Shown: positions 26,195-35,397 of the stretch, in pieces
How the letters are laid out: each line of letters opens with the position of its first letter
Position numbering within the stretch: position 1 is the first letter of the stretch
Source: Alistipes excrementigallinarum
GTDB taxonomy: Bacteria > Bacteroidota > Bacteroidia > Bacteroidales > Rikenellaceae
DNA: 64,000 nucleotides
NCBI GenBank assembly: GCA_019112825.1
Contig: DXIP01000018.1
Location: forward strand, 189,346-253,345
Reading direction: 5' to 3'
Notes under the pieces: model-generated
The model's database searches: none
Told to the model about the DNA's origin: nothing
What the model saw: only the letters and a program-made list of their open reading frames with translations
Translations under genes and position numbers: made by a program

Positions 26195-26803
26195 TCAGAG
26201 GAAGAGCACGGCGAGGGTTGCGATGCAGAAGCCGCCGGCAAATCCGGCCAGCACCTGCCAGCCGTTGTGGCTGCCCAGGTAGAGGCGGGCCGAGGCGAGG
26301 GCCCCGGCGCAGAGGATGGCCACCGAGAGCGGCACCATCATGTTGCCCACGCCGGCGACGTTCATCAGCACCAGCAATGCCACGACGGCACCCATGCCCG
26401 TCAGGTGGAGGCTGATTTTCCAGTAGTGCGAGACGACGAGGCACATCCCCTCGCAGCAGGCGGCCGCCAGCATGAACTTGCGCAGGAAGTCGGCCGCGGG
26501 AATGCGCGAAAGCGTGTAGGCGCAGAGCAGGTAACAGCAGAGGCCTGCCACCAGCGGCAGCGTACGCTCCTCGCGGCGGTCGACCCGCCAGTCCGACAGG
26601 CGCCCCAGCGAGCGCAGCAGGGCGAGCACCAGCAGCGGAATCACCAGTGCGTAGAGCACGACGACCCACAACAGGTAGAGTTTCACATCGAGGGGATAGC
26701 GCGCAAAGGTGGTCATCGTCAGCAGCAGCGCCATGACGTAGAGCGGCAGCAGAAAGGGGTGCAGCGCCCACGAAAGCCCCTGGGATATCTTGCGGTAATT
26801 CAT
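26195..26803 (-). CDS. PAP2-like integral membrane protein with altered active site
   Basis: 202 aa, six or more membrane helices. Residues SLHLTG (H133) and ARLYLGSHNGWQVLAGFAGG (R173, H179) align with PAP2 phosphatase motifs 2 and 3. Motif 3 normally has Asp four residues after the His; here it is Gln183. Motif 1 is weak (WRVDRREERTLPL). It may be an inactive or substrate-shifted relative of lipid phosphatases. Gene order offers no clue. Confidence 0.6.
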   Translation of the reverse strand: MNYRKISQGLSWALHPFLLPLYVMALLLTMTTFARYPLDVKLYLLWVVVLYALVIPLLVLALLRSLGRLSDWRVDRREERTLPLVAGLCCYLLCAYTLSRIPAADFLRKFMLAAACCEGMCLVVSHYWKISLHLTGMGAVVALLVLMNVAGVGNMMVPLSVAILCAGALASARLYLGSHNGWQVLAGFAGGFCIATLAVLFL

Positions 26804-26911
26804 CCGTTACAAATTTTACAAAGGCGCGGTGCCGAAGCCGTTGCTCCGCTCTTCGGCCGGAGCATCCGCCCCGCCGCAAACCGGGTCGGCCGGAGCGACG
26901 GTCCGCGCAGC

Positions 26912-28330
26912 CTATATCTGTTTGCGCAGCCGTGCGACGGGGATGTTGAGCATCTCGCGGTATTTGGCCACCGTACGGCGGGCGATGCGGTATCCCTTCG
27001 AATTGAGGATATCCATCAGCGTCTCGTCGGTCAGCGGGTGACGCTTGTCCTCCTCGTCGATGCACTGCTGGAGGATATTCTTGATTTCGTAGCTCGAAAC
27101 CTCCTCGCCGCTCTCGGTCTGCATCGCCTCCGAGAAGAGCGACTTGAGCAGGATGATGCCAAACTGCGTCTGGACATACTTGCTGTTGACCACGCGCGAG
27201 ATGGTCGAGACGTCGAGCCCCGTGCGGTCGGCAATATCCTTGAGAATCATCGGCCGCAGCTTCGACTTGTCGCCATCCTTGAAGTACTCCTTCTGGTAGT
27301 CGAGTATGGTCTGCATCGTCCGCATGAGCGTATCGTGGCGCTGCTTGATGGCCGAGATGAACCACTTGGCCGAGTCGATTTTGCTCTTAACGAACTGCAG
27401 CGCCTCGCGGTCCTCTGCCTTGACCGTGCCGTCGGGGGCCACCATGTCGCGGAGCATCTCCGCATAGCGGCGGTTGATGCGCACCTCGGGGATGTTGCTC
27501 GAGTTGAGCGAGAGGTCGAAGCGCCCGTCGTGGTAGTCGAGGATGAAGTCCGGAACGATGTAGGGGGTCGTATCGGTTCCCCCCTCGGCGTAGAGGTTGC
27601 CCGGCTTGGGGGTCAGGCGGCGGATTTCGGCGATGGCATCGCGGAACTCCTCCTCGCTCACCTGCAGGCGGGAAATCAGCTTCTCGTAGTGCTTCTTGAC
27701 GAACTCGTCGAAGTAGTCGGTCAGGATGCGGCGGGCAAGACGGCGCGCCGGCGTATTCATCGGCAGCTGACCCATCTGCAGCAGCAGGCACTCGCGCAGG
27801 TTGCGGGCGCCGATGCCGGCGGGCTCCAGGTCGTGGATGACGTCGAGCAGCCGTTCGAGCTCCTCCGCCGTGGTCTCGATGCCCAGCGTGAAAGCAATGT
27901 CGTCGGCAATGGCATCCAGCTCCCGACGCAGGTAGCCGTCCTCGTCGATGCTCCCCACCAGGTAGGTGGCCAGCTTCATCTCCCGCTCCGAGAGGTTGCG
28001 GTAGCCGAGCTGCTCGACCAGGTACTCCTGCAGCGAGCGTCCCTCGGAGAGAATCACCGGACGCTGCTTGTCGTCCTTCGAATAGTTGTTGATGCGGCTC
28101 TTGTAGGAGGGCGTCTCGTCCTCGCGCAGGTATTCGTCGACCGAAATCTGCTGGGGCTCCTCCTCTTCGGGCGTACGTTCGTCCTCCTCCAGCACGATGT
28201 TGTTCTCGATTTCCTGCTTGATGCGCTGCTCGAGCTGCATGGCGGGAAGCTCCAGCAGCTTGATGGTCTGAATCTGCTGGGGCGAGAGCTTCTGCTGAAG
28301 CGAAAGGACCTGTTTCTGTGTTATTGCCAT
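26912..28330 (-). CDS. rpoN: RNA polymerase sigma-54 factor
   Basis: 472 aa. The N-terminal activator-binding region has the Gln/Leu-rich pattern (KQVLSLQQKLSPQQIQTIKLLELP in pieces), followed by an acidic stretch (45-75). The core-binding region follows, then the DNA-binding part with the RpoN box ARRTVAKYRE near the C-terminus. It directs transcription from -24/-12 promoters with AAA+ activators; none is encoded in this window. Full family length. Confidence 0.95.
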   Translation of the reverse strand: MAITQKQVLSLQQKLSPQQIQTIKLLELPAMQLEQRIKQEIENNIVLEEDERTPEEEEPQQISVDEYLREDETPSYKSRINNYSKDDKQRPVILSEGRSLQEYLVEQLGYRNLSEREMKLATYLVGSIDEDGYLRRELDAIADDIAFTLGIETTAEELERLLDVIHDLEPAGIGARNLRECLLLQMGQLPMNTPARRLARRILTDYFDEFVKKHYEKLISRLQVSEEEFRDAIAEIRRLTPKPGNLYAEGGTDTTPYIVPDFILDYHDGRFDLSLNSSNIPEVRINRRYAEMLRDMVAPDGTVKAEDREALQFVKSKIDSAKWFISAIKQRHDTLMRTMQTILDYQKEYFKDGDKSKLRPMILKDIADRTGLDVSTISRVVNSKYVQTQFGIILLKSLFSEAMQTESGEEVSSYEIKNILQQCIDEEDKRHPLTDETLMDILNSKGYRIARRTVAKYREMLNIPVARLRKQI

Positions 28331-28428
28331 ATCGAATCCAAATTAAGAATCAGCTTCTCATTTGGCTCCTTCATTTTCGGGTTTGTTCGGGTCTCACGGT
28401 TCGGGTCTGCACCCCGAAATCAAGCCGC

Positions 28429-28446
28429 GCGGGGCCGAAGCCCCGC
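28429..28446 (-). terminator. UUCG-capped hairpin after asnS
   Basis: On the minus strand GCGGGGC-TTCG-GCCCCGC is a perfect 7-bp stem with a very stable tetraloop, 24 bp past the asnS stop. A T-run is missing, so its terminator role is a guess. Confidence 0.5.
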
Positions 28447-28469
28447 CGGCAGGCTCTGCACGGAAACAA

Positions 28470-29858
28470 TCAGAAATCGGCGTGCTGCGGCGTACGCGGG
28501 AAGGGCTGCACGTCGCGGATGTTGGTCATGCCCGTGACGAAGAGCAGCAGGCGGTCGAAGCCCAGGCCGAAGCCCGAGTGAGGCGCCGAGCCCCAGCGGC
28601 GCGTGTCGAGGTACCACCACAACTCGCGCTCGTTCATGCCCAGCTCCTTGACGCGGCGGTTGAGTTTCTCGTAGTCGGCCTCGCGCTCCGAGCCGCCGAT
28701 AATCTCGCCGATGCCCGGGAAGAGGACGTCCATGGCGCGCACCGTCTTGCCGTCGTCGTTCTGCTTCATGTAGAAGGCCTTGATGTCCTTCGGGTAGTTA
28801 ATCAGGATGACCGGGCGCTTGAAGTGCTCCTCGACCAGGTAGCGCTCGTGCTCCGACTGCAGGTCGCAGCCCCAGTCGCACGGGAATTCGAACTTGCGGC
28901 CCGAAGCCTTCAGAATCTCGATGCCCTCGGTGTAGTCCAGACGCTTGAAGTCGTTGTGGAGCACGAAACGGAGCCGGTCGAGCAGCCCCTTGTCCCACAT
29001 CTTGTTCATGAACTCGAGGTCCTCCATGCAGTGGTCCAGCGCATACTGGATGAGGTACTTGAGGAAGTCCTCGGCCAGTTCCATGTTGTCCTCCAGGTCG
29101 TAAAAGGCGGCCTCGGGCTCAATCATCCAGAACTCCGAGGCGTGGCGCGGCGTGTTGGAGTTCTCGGCACGGAACGTGGGGCCGAAGGTGTAGATGCGGC
29201 CCAGCGAGAGGGCACCCAGCTCGCCTTCGAGCTGACCCGAGACGGTCAGGTTGCACGACTTGCCGAAGAAGTCCTTCGTATAGTCCACCTTGCCATCCTC
29301 CGTGCGGGGCGGATTGGCGATGTCGAGCGTCGTCACCTGGAACATCGCACCGGCACCCTCGCAGTCCGAAGCGGTGATGATGGGGGTGTGGAAGTAGTAG
29401 AATCCGTGGCTGTTGAAGTACTCGTGGATGGCGTAGGCCATGGCGTGGCGGATGCGCAGCACGGCGCCGAAGGTGTTGGTGCGCGGACGCAGGTAGGCGA
29501 TGTCGCGCAGGAACTCGAGCGAGTGGCCCTTCTTCTGGAGCGGGTAGGTATCGGGGTCGGCCGTGCCGTATATCTCGATTTTCGAGGCCTGCACCTCGAC
29601 GCCCTGACCCGAGCCGGGCGAGGCGACCAGACGGCCGTCCACACGGATGCAGGCGCCCGTGGTGATGGGCTTGAGCTCCTCGTCGGAGAATTTCGCAAGG
29701 TCAACCACCACCTGGATGTTCGACAGACACGAGCCGTCGTTCATGGCGATGAAGGCCACGTTCTTGTTGCCGCGCTTGGTGCGCACCCAACCCTTGACGA
29801 CCACGTCCGTATCGACGGCTGCCGCCTTGAGTATTTCAGCGATTCTCTGTGTTTTCAT
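28470..29858 (-). CDS. asnS: Asparaginyl-tRNA synthetase
   Basis: 462 aa class IIb synthetase. N-terminal OB-fold anticodon-binding domain (VVVKGWVRTKRGNKNVAFIAMNDGS in pieces, 18-100). Catalytic core from about 125 with FRAENSNTPRHASEFWMIEPE (motif 2 region) and GFGLGFDRLLLFVTGM (motif 3). Start ATG 29858 (MKTQRIAEIL) gives the normal N-terminus; the longer frame adds 14 residues. Confidence 0.96.
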   Translation of the reverse strand: MKTQRIAEILKAAAVDTDVVVKGWVRTKRGNKNVAFIAMNDGSCLSNIQVVVDLAKFSDEELKPITTGACIRVDGRLVASPGSGQGVEVQASKIEIYGTADPDTYPLQKKGHSLEFLRDIAYLRPRTNTFGAVLRIRHAMAYAIHEYFNSHGFYYFHTPIITASDCEGAGAMFQVTTLDIANPPRTEDGKVDYTKDFFGKSCNLTVSGQLEGELGALSLGRIYTFGPTFRAENSNTPRHASEFWMIEPEAAFYDLEDNMELAEDFLKYLIQYALDHCMEDLEFMNKMWDKGLLDRLRFVLHNDFKRLDYTEGIEILKASGRKFEFPCDWGCDLQSEHERYLVEEHFKRPVILINYPKDIKAFYMKQNDDGKTVRAMDVLFPGIGEIIGGSEREADYEKLNRRVKELGMNERELWWYLDTRRWGSAPHSGFGLGFDRLLLFVTGMTNIRDVQPFPRTPQHADF

Positions 29859-29897
29859 ATCGTGATTCTGTTGTTTTCCGTTTGCTTTTCGAATTGA

Positions 29898-29905
29898 CAA
29901 AGGTA
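29898..29905 (-). promoter_or_regulatory. asnS promoter -7 element (TACCTTTG)
   Basis: Exact TAnnTTTG on the minus strand, 39 bp upstream of the asnS ATG. Confidence 0.6.
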
Positions 29906-29936
29906 TCGATTATTTGTGATTTCTCAAAATAAAAAG

Positions 29937-29944
29937 TACCTTTG
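29937..29944 (+). promoter_or_regulatory. Promoter -7 element (TACCTTTG) of the GH2-like gene
   Basis: Exact TAnnTTTG, 27 bp upstream of the ATG at 29972. It carries the same octamer as the divergent asnS promoter. Confidence 0.62.
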
Positions 29945-29971
29945 TCCGCATCTGACATCATCCGAACCGAA

Positions 29972-31279
29972 ATGAAGCAGACGATACTTCTTCTTGCCGC
30001 CCTCTGCTGCACGGGAGCCCTCCAGGCCCAGCAGGCGGGGCGCATCTACCGCACCGAGGTCATCCCCTACGACACGCGCCACGACGCCGAGGCGCGCAAC
30101 CGCGCCGGAGTGGAGGCCTACCGGGAGTTCAAGCCCCGGATGCTCGTCTCCGAGGGCGAGGTGATCATCGCCGGCCAGAGCCTCGAGATTCCCTACGCCT
30201 GGACCGACGGCAACGTCTACCTCCACATCGAAAATGCGGGGCGGCCCTACCGCCTGACGCTCAACGGCGAAGAGGTGGCCCTCTGCGCCGACCCCGTCAC
30301 GCCGGCCGAGTACGCCCTGACGCCCTACATCCGCGAAGGAGAGAACTCGCTGCTGCTCGAGCTGGACAACACCGGGCGGTCGGCCATCGACCCCGAGGCG
30401 ACGCCCCGCGAGCCCTTTGCCGGGAGCTACCTCTACATGCAGAACAAGCGCTCGATTCGCGACTTCACCATCTCGCTCGAACCCGACCCCGAGGGGCGCG
30501 ACTTCGGCGTGCTGCGGCTCGACATCGTGGCCCAGAACTCCTACAACTACGACGAGCCGGTGACCGTCGGCTACGACATCTACTCGCCCCAGGGCAAGCT
30601 GCTCGAGTTCAACATGACCGAGGTGACCATCCCCGGCCGCTCGACCGACACCGTGCGCTTCGACCCCTACATCTACGGCACCTTCGCCAACAAGTGGGAG
30701 GGCGGCGCCAAAAGCGTCCCGCTCTACAAGGTGATGCTCTTCACGCGGCGCGACGGCGTCTACAAGGAGTACATGCCGATGAAAATCGGCTTCGGCAAGA
30801 CGGAGCTGCGCGACGGCAAGCTGATGCGGCTGGGCAAGGAGCTCACGCTCAAGCGCGTGCGCTGCAATGCCGGGACCGACCCCACCGCGACGCGCCGCGA
30901 ACTGCTCCGCCTGAAGGGGCAGGGCTACAACACCGTCTGCCCCGACTGTCCGCAGCCGGCGTGGTTCTACGCCCTGTGCGACGAGACGGGGCTCTACGTC
31001 ATCGACCGCGCCGCCATCTCGGCACCCGAGCGGCGCGGGGACCGCACCGTCGGAGGGACGCCGTCGAACGACCCGCAGCTGGCCGACGAGTACCTCGAAC
31101 GGGTGAAGGCGATGTACTACCGCTCGCGCAACTTCACCTGCGTGGTGGCCTTTGCGCTGGGCGCCCCCTCGGGCAACGGCTACAACATGTACAAGGCCTA
31201 CGAGTGGCTCAAGTCGGTCGAGAAGTCGCGCCCGGTCATCTACGAGGATGCCGACGGCGAGTGGAACAGCGACCTCTGA
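29972..31279 (+). CDS. GH2-like (beta-galactosidase-type) exported protein lacking catalytic acid/base
   Basis: 435 aa. ATG 29972 chosen: signal peptide MKQTILLLAALCCTGALQAQ. Residues about 45-130 resemble the GH2 sugar-binding jelly-roll (VYLHIENAGRPYRLTLNGEEV, YIREGENSLLLELDN), about 150-270 the Ig-like domain, and 285-435 the start of the TIM barrel (RRELLRLKGQGYNTV, AWFYALCDETGLYVIDRAAI). Active GH2 enzymes have a Asn-Glu pair in the next strand, as in WSLGNESG; here the matching text is FALGAPSGNGYN (Ala398-Pro399). The protein stops soon after, so the nucleophile Glu is also missing. Probably a glycan-binding pseudoenzyme. Confidence 0.72.
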   Translation: MKQTILLLAALCCTGALQAQQAGRIYRTEVIPYDTRHDAEARNRAGVEAYREFKPRMLVSEGEVIIAGQSLEIPYAWTDGNVYLHIENAGRPYRLTLNGEEVALCADPVTPAEYALTPYIREGENSLLLELDNTGRSAIDPEATPREPFAGSYLYMQNKRSIRDFTISLEPDPEGRDFGVLRLDIVAQNSYNYDEPVTVGYDIYSPQGKLLEFNMTEVTIPGRSTDTVRFDPYIYGTFANKWEGGAKSVPLYKVMLFTRRDGVYKEYMPMKIGFGKTELRDGKLMRLGKELTLKRVRCNAGTDPTATRRELLRLKGQGYNTVCPDCPQPAWFYALCDETGLYVIDRAAISAPERRGDRTVGGTPSNDPQLADEYLERVKAMYYRSRNFTCVVAFALGAPSGNGYNMYKAYEWLKSVEKSRPVIYEDADGEWNSDL

Positions 31280-31294
31280 GGCCGGCAGCCGGCA

Positions 31295-31366
31295 CACCGC
31301 CGCACCGTCACACCGCCGCACCGTCACACCGCCGCACCGTCACACCGTCACACTGCCACACTGCCA
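31295..31366. repeat. Short tandem repeat upstream of rlmH
   Basis: A 16-bp unit, CACCGCCGCACCGTCA, occurs three times (31295, 31311, 31327) and continues as 8-bp half units CACCGTCA, CACTGCCA, CACTGCCA. It lies between the GH2-like gene and rlmH. Confidence 0.85.
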
Positions 31367-31389
31367 CCCCACATCCGAAAATTCGAAAA

Positions 31390-31863
31390 GTGACCATCGA
31401 ACTCATAGTCATCGGCAAGACCGATTCGAAGGAGGTCGCCGCGCTGGTCGAGCAGTACGCCCGGCGCATCGACTTCTACTGCCGCTTCCGCTTCACGGTG
31501 CTGCCCGACGTGCGCAACACGCGCAGCCTCTCCGAGAAGCAGCAGCGCACGGCCGAGGGTGAGGCCATCCTCCGTCAGCTGACCGAGGGCGACTACGTGG
31601 CGCTGCTCGACGAGCATGGCACCGAATACCGCTCGGTGGAGTTCGCCGCATGGCTCCAGAAGCGGATGAACAGCGGCATGAAGCGGCTCGTGCTGGTCAT
31701 CGGCGGTCCCTACGGCTTCTCGGAGGCGGTCTACGCGCGGGCCGATGCGCGCCTGTCGCTCTCGAAGATGACCTTCTCGCACCAGATTGTGCGGGCGCTC
31801 TTCGCCGAACAGCTCTACCGCGCCTTCACCATCCTCAACAACGAACCCTACCACCACGAATAA
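31390..31863 (+). CDS. rlmH: 23S rRNA (pseudouridine-1915-N3)-methyltransferase
   Basis: 157 aa with a GTG start (TIELIVIGKTDSK), the exact family length. SPOUT-type knot motifs are present: LLDEHGTEYRSVEFA, LVLVIGGPYGF and LSLSKMTFSHQIVRALFAEQLYRAFTI in pieces. It methylates helix 69 of 23S rRNA on assembled ribosomes. The stop overlaps the next start (TAATG), so the regulator downstream is translationally coupled. Confidence 0.95.
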   Translation: MTIELIVIGKTDSKEVAALVEQYARRIDFYCRFRFTVLPDVRNTRSLSEKQQRTAEGEAILRQLTEGDYVALLDEHGTEYRSVEFAAWLQKRMNSGMKRLVLVIGGPYGFSEAVYARADARLSLSKMTFSHQIVRALFAEQLYRAFTILNNEPYHHE

Positions 31864-32456
31864 TGATGGAGCGCCGCCCCGCCATAGCCGTCATCGCCCC
31901 CAGCATTCTCACGGCGCTGGGCATGAAGTCGATTCTCGAGAAAATCATCCCGATGGCCGAGGTCGAGGTCTTCAACGACGTGCATGCGCTCGAGGAGAGC
32001 GGCATGGAGCGCTACTTCCACTTCTTCACCGCCGCGCCGCTCTTCGTGCGCCACAGCGCCCTCTTCCGCCCCTACCGCCGGCGGGTGATTCTGCTCGCCG
32101 GAGGGTCGGTTCCCCCCGAGCTGGCCGACATGCGCCGCCTGAACATCCTCCGCAGCGAGGAGGAGCTCGTGCGCGACATCATGCACATGCACCGCAGCGT
32201 CCACCACGACGCCCACGACCCGGCGCCCGACGCCTCCGCCGCACAGGGGCCCGTGCTCTCGGCCCGCGAGGCGGAGGTGCTGGCCCTCATCGCCCGCGGA
32301 CACATCAACAAGGAGATTGCCCAGCGGCTCGGCATCGGGCTGACGACGGTCATCTCGCACCGCCGCAACCTGATGGAGAAGCTCGGCATCCGCTCCGTCT
32401 CGGGGCTGACGCTCTACGCCGTCACGCGGGGCTATGTCGAGGCCGACGAACTCTGA
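31863..32456 (+). CDS. LuxR-type HTH regulator with pseudo-receiver
   Basis: 197 aa (two ATGs in tandem; 31863 overlaps the rlmH stop by one base). Residues 130-195 form a LuxR/GerE HTH: LSAREAEVLALIARGHINKEIAQRLGIGLTTVISHRRNLMEKLGI in pieces. The N-terminal 115 residues have a receiver-like layout but no clear phospho-acceptor Asp. Such orphan regulators are common in Bacteroidales. It lies 91 bp upstream of a TonB receptor, which it may control; that is inference. Confidence 0.82.
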   Translation: MMERRPAIAVIAPSILTALGMKSILEKIIPMAEVEVFNDVHALEESGMERYFHFFTAAPLFVRHSALFRPYRRRVILLAGGSVPPELADMRRLNILRSEEELVRDIMHMHRSVHHDAHDPAPDASAAQGPVLSAREAEVLALIARGHINKEIAQRLGIGLTTVISHRRNLMEKLGIRSVSGLTLYAVTRGYVEADEL

Positions 32457-32493
32457 GCGGAGCGCTCACGGGGCCGCTCCTCATAAATTAGGA

Positions 32494-32524
32494 TTGCATT
32501 TTCGCGCGAAAAGCCCTTACTTTG
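32494..32524 (+). promoter_or_regulatory. Promoter of the TonB-receptor operon
   Basis: TTG (32494-32496) and TTACTTTG (32517-32524, one mismatch to TAnnTTTG) are 20 bp apart, the normal -33/-7 spacing. It lies 23 bp upstream of the GTG start. Confidence 0.55.
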
Positions 32525-32547
32525 CACCCGATTCGAACCATGCACCC

Positions 32548-34869
32548 GTGAAACCGCGCCTGCGCCACATCCCGCTTCTGCTGCTTTCGGCCATTGCCGC
32601 CGCCCTCCCGGCGGAGGGGCTTCGTGCACTGCCGCGGCCCCGCGACAAGGCCGCGACCGAAGAGAGCGACCTGCTCGCCGACACGGTGATTCAGGTCGAC
32701 CGCGTCCAGGTGACGGCCATCAAGCAGGGGCTCATGCTGCGCAGCGAGCCCGTCGCCTCGTCGATTCTGGGCGAGCGGATGCTCGAACGGCGCCACGTCG
32801 ACGCCCTGAAGGATGCCTCGCTCATCGTCCCCAACCTCCACATCCCCGACTACGGCTCGCGCATGACCTCGTCGATTTACGTCCGCGGCCTCGGCGCCCG
32901 CATCGACCAGCCCGTCATGGGGCTCAACGTCGACAACGTCCCGGTACTCAACAAGGACAACTACGATACGGAGCTGGCCGACATCGAGCGCATCGAGGTG
33001 CTGCGCGGCCCGCAGTCGACCCTCTACGGCCGCAACACGATGGGGGGCGTAATCAACGTCTACACGCTCTCGCCGCTCACCTACGAGGGCATCCGCCTCG
33101 GCATGGAGTACGGCAGCGGCAACACCCTCAAGCTGCGCGCGGCGGCCTATCAGAAGCTGCGCGAAGGGCTGGGGCTCTCCGTGACGGGCTACTACAGCCA
33201 CAGCGACGGCCTCTTCGAGAACCGCTCGACGGGCAAGCTGTGCGACTGGGAGCGCAACGCCGGCGGACGGTGGCGCCTGCAGTGGCGCAGCGACTCGCGC
33301 TGGCAGATTGACAACACATTCGCCGTCTCGGTGCTCCGCCAGGGAGGCTATCCCTACGCCTACGTCGGCGAAGAGATTAAGGTCGACGGCCAGAGCGTCA
33401 TCCGCCCGGGCGAAATCAGCTACAACGACCCCTCGTCCTACCGCCGCACGCTGCTGAGCGACGGACTGACCGTCCGCTACGAGGGCGAACGCTTCACGCT
33501 CGCCTCGATTACGAGCTACCAGTACTCCGACGACGAGATGATACTCGACCAGGACTTCCTGCCCCTCTCCTACTTCACGCTGCGGCAGGCCCGCACGGAG
33601 CACACGCTGACCGAGGACATCGTCATCCGCAAGCGGGGCAAGGGAAACTACCGCTGGCTGTTCGGCGCCTTCGGATTCTACCGCCACGGGGTGATGGACG
33701 CCCCCGTGAGGTTCAAGCAGTATGGAATCGACGAACTGATTCTCAAGCATATCAACCAGGTGAATCCCGACTATGTCGACGTCTGGGACGACGACAACTT
33801 CGTGCTGGGGAGCACCTTCCGCATGCCGACGCTCGGCGCCGCACTCTACCACGAGTCGGAGTACCGCACGGGGCGCTGGCGCTTCACGGCGGGGCTGCGC
33901 TTCGACTATGAGCACGCCACGCTGCGCTACCGCAACTTCACCGACACGGGGTGCAAGACCTACCGGACCGACGAGGAGGGCAACCGCGAGCTGGTGGCCA
34001 CCACGCCCATAAAAATCGACACGCGGGGCACGCTGCGCGACCTCTTCACCGAACTGCTGCCCAAGGTGACGGTCACCTACTCCTTCGACGAGAACCGCAA
34101 CCTCTACCTCTCGGTCGCCAAGGGCTACAAGGCCGGCGGCTTCAACACGCAGATGTTCTCCGACGTGCTGCAGCAGCAAATCATGAAGGAGTACTTCCAC
34201 GTCGGCACGCAGTACGACATCCGCAAGGTGGTGGGCTACGACCCCGAGTACAGCTGGAACTACGAGGTCGGGGGCCACTTCTCCTGCCTCGAGGGTGCCA
34301 TACGGGGCGACTTCGCCCTCTTCTGGATTGACTGCCGCGACCAGCAGCTGACCGTCTTCCCCGAGGGGAGCACCACGGGGCGCATGATGACCAATGCCGG
34401 CCGCACGCGCAGCCTCGGCGCCGAGGTGGCCCTGCAGGCGGTGCCCCACCGCAACGTGGAGCTCAACGTCGCCTACGGATACACCGACGCCCGCTTCGTG
34501 GAGTACAACAACGGCATCGAGGACTACGCCGGGAAGCGCATCCCCTACGCCCCGGAGCACACCTTCTCGGCCCTCGCCTCGTGGGAGATTCCCGTCGGCC
34601 TGCGCTGGCTCGAGCGCATCGTCCTGCAGGCCGACCTGCGCGGCACGGGACCGATTGCCTGGAACGAGCAGAACTCGCTCCGGCAGTCGTTCTACCTGCT
34701 GACGGGAGCCTCGGTGCGCTTCGAGCAGCGCCACTTCTCGCTCGACCTCTGGGGCCGCAACCTCGCCGACACGCGCTACGACGTCTTCTACTTCCGCTCC
34801 ATCGGCAACGACTTCGTGCAGCGGGGACGTCCGCGCACCTTCGGCATAACGCTCAACATCAACCTTTAG
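32548..34869 (+). CDS. TonB-dependent outer-membrane receptor
   Basis: 773 aa. GTG 32548 chosen because the nearby ATG (32540) is out of frame and this start gives a signal peptide. Plug domain 55-175 (SLIVPNLHIPDYG, IYVRGLGARID, IERIEVLRGPQSTLYGRNTMGGVINV in pieces). A 22-strand barrel follows, ending FGITLNINL. There is no CarboxypepD_reg domain, so it is not SusC-type; the layout suits siderophore, haem or cobalamin-type ligands. Two small lipoprotein genes follow and a regulator precedes it. Confidence 0.9.
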   Translation: MKPRLRHIPLLLLSAIAAALPAEGLRALPRPRDKAATEESDLLADTVIQVDRVQVTAIKQGLMLRSEPVASSILGERMLERRHVDALKDASLIVPNLHIPDYGSRMTSSIYVRGLGARIDQPVMGLNVDNVPVLNKDNYDTELADIERIEVLRGPQSTLYGRNTMGGVINVYTLSPLTYEGIRLGMEYGSGNTLKLRAAAYQKLREGLGLSVTGYYSHSDGLFENRSTGKLCDWERNAGGRWRLQWRSDSRWQIDNTFAVSVLRQGGYPYAYVGEEIKVDGQSVIRPGEISYNDPSSYRRTLLSDGLTVRYEGERFTLASITSYQYSDDEMILDQDFLPLSYFTLRQARTEHTLTEDIVIRKRGKGNYRWLFGAFGFYRHGVMDAPVRFKQYGIDELILKHINQVNPDYVDVWDDDNFVLGSTFRMPTLGAALYHESEYRTGRWRFTAGLRFDYEHATLRYRNFTDTGCKTYRTDEEGNRELVATTPIKIDTRGTLRDLFTELLPKVTVTYSFDENRNLYLSVAKGYKAGGFNTQMFSDVLQQQIMKEYFHVGTQYDIRKVVGYDPEYSWNYEVGGHFSCLEGAIRGDFALFWIDCRDQQLTVFPEGSTTGRMMTNAGRTRSLGAEVALQAVPHRNVELNVAYGYTDARFVEYNNGIEDYAGKRIPYAPEHTFSALASWEIPVGLRWLERIVLQADLRGTGPIAWNEQNSLRQSFYLLTGASVRFEQRHFSLDLWGRNLADTRYDVFYFRSIGNDFVQRGRPRTFGITLNINL

Positions 34870-34900
34870 AAAAGACTAATCCAAACACATTCAGACAACG

Positions 34901-35344
34901 ATGAAAAAACTGTTTGCACTCCTTGCCTGCCTCTTCGTGGCAGCCGCCTGCAACACGGAGGACGAAATCTCGTTCAAGACCCAAATCGGCTACCGGGGAA
35001 CCCTCGACATGCATCTGCTGGCCGACCCCTCGCAGAGCTACACCTACGAGAACGTCTCGTTCGAGCTGAAGAGCTCGACGGAGGACAACACGCTGACGCT
35101 GTGGATTTACGACATGCAGTTCCCGGGCATGCCGATGGCCATCGACATGACGCTGCCGGGCATCGGCTACACCTCGTCGGGCGATACGGCCACCCTCTCG
35201 GCCGACGAAGTAATCCCCTACTACGGCGAACGTCCGATGGAGGAGCGCAAAATCACCGCGCTGCGCGGCACGGCAACCGCCGAGCGGCTCACGCTCACCT
35301 TCGAGTGCATGGGCTACAGCCTCAGCTACACGGGCACCAAGTAG
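34901..35344 (+). CDS. Small lipoprotein, calycin-like
   Basis: 147 aa. Lipobox VAAAC (Cys17). The mature part has about eight predicted strands (GYRGTLDMHLL, LTLWIYDMQFPGMPMAIDMTLPGI in pieces, ATLSADEVIPYY, ERLTLTFECMGYSLSYTG), which suits the calycin-like beta-barrel family of Bacteroidales. It lies 31 bp after the TonB receptor, so it is a likely surface or periplasmic partner. Shares the GYT..GD...LS..EVIP pattern with the next protein. Confidence 0.65.
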   Translation: MKKLFALLACLFVAAACNTEDEISFKTQIGYRGTLDMHLLADPSQSYTYENVSFELKSSTEDNTLTLWIYDMQFPGMPMAIDMTLPGIGYTSSGDTATLSADEVIPYYGERPMEERKITALRGTATAERLTLTFECMGYSLSYTGTK

Positions 35345-35397
35345 CCGCCAGGCGCTCCGTATCAACACAAACACCAACCCCCATCATTACGACAACC

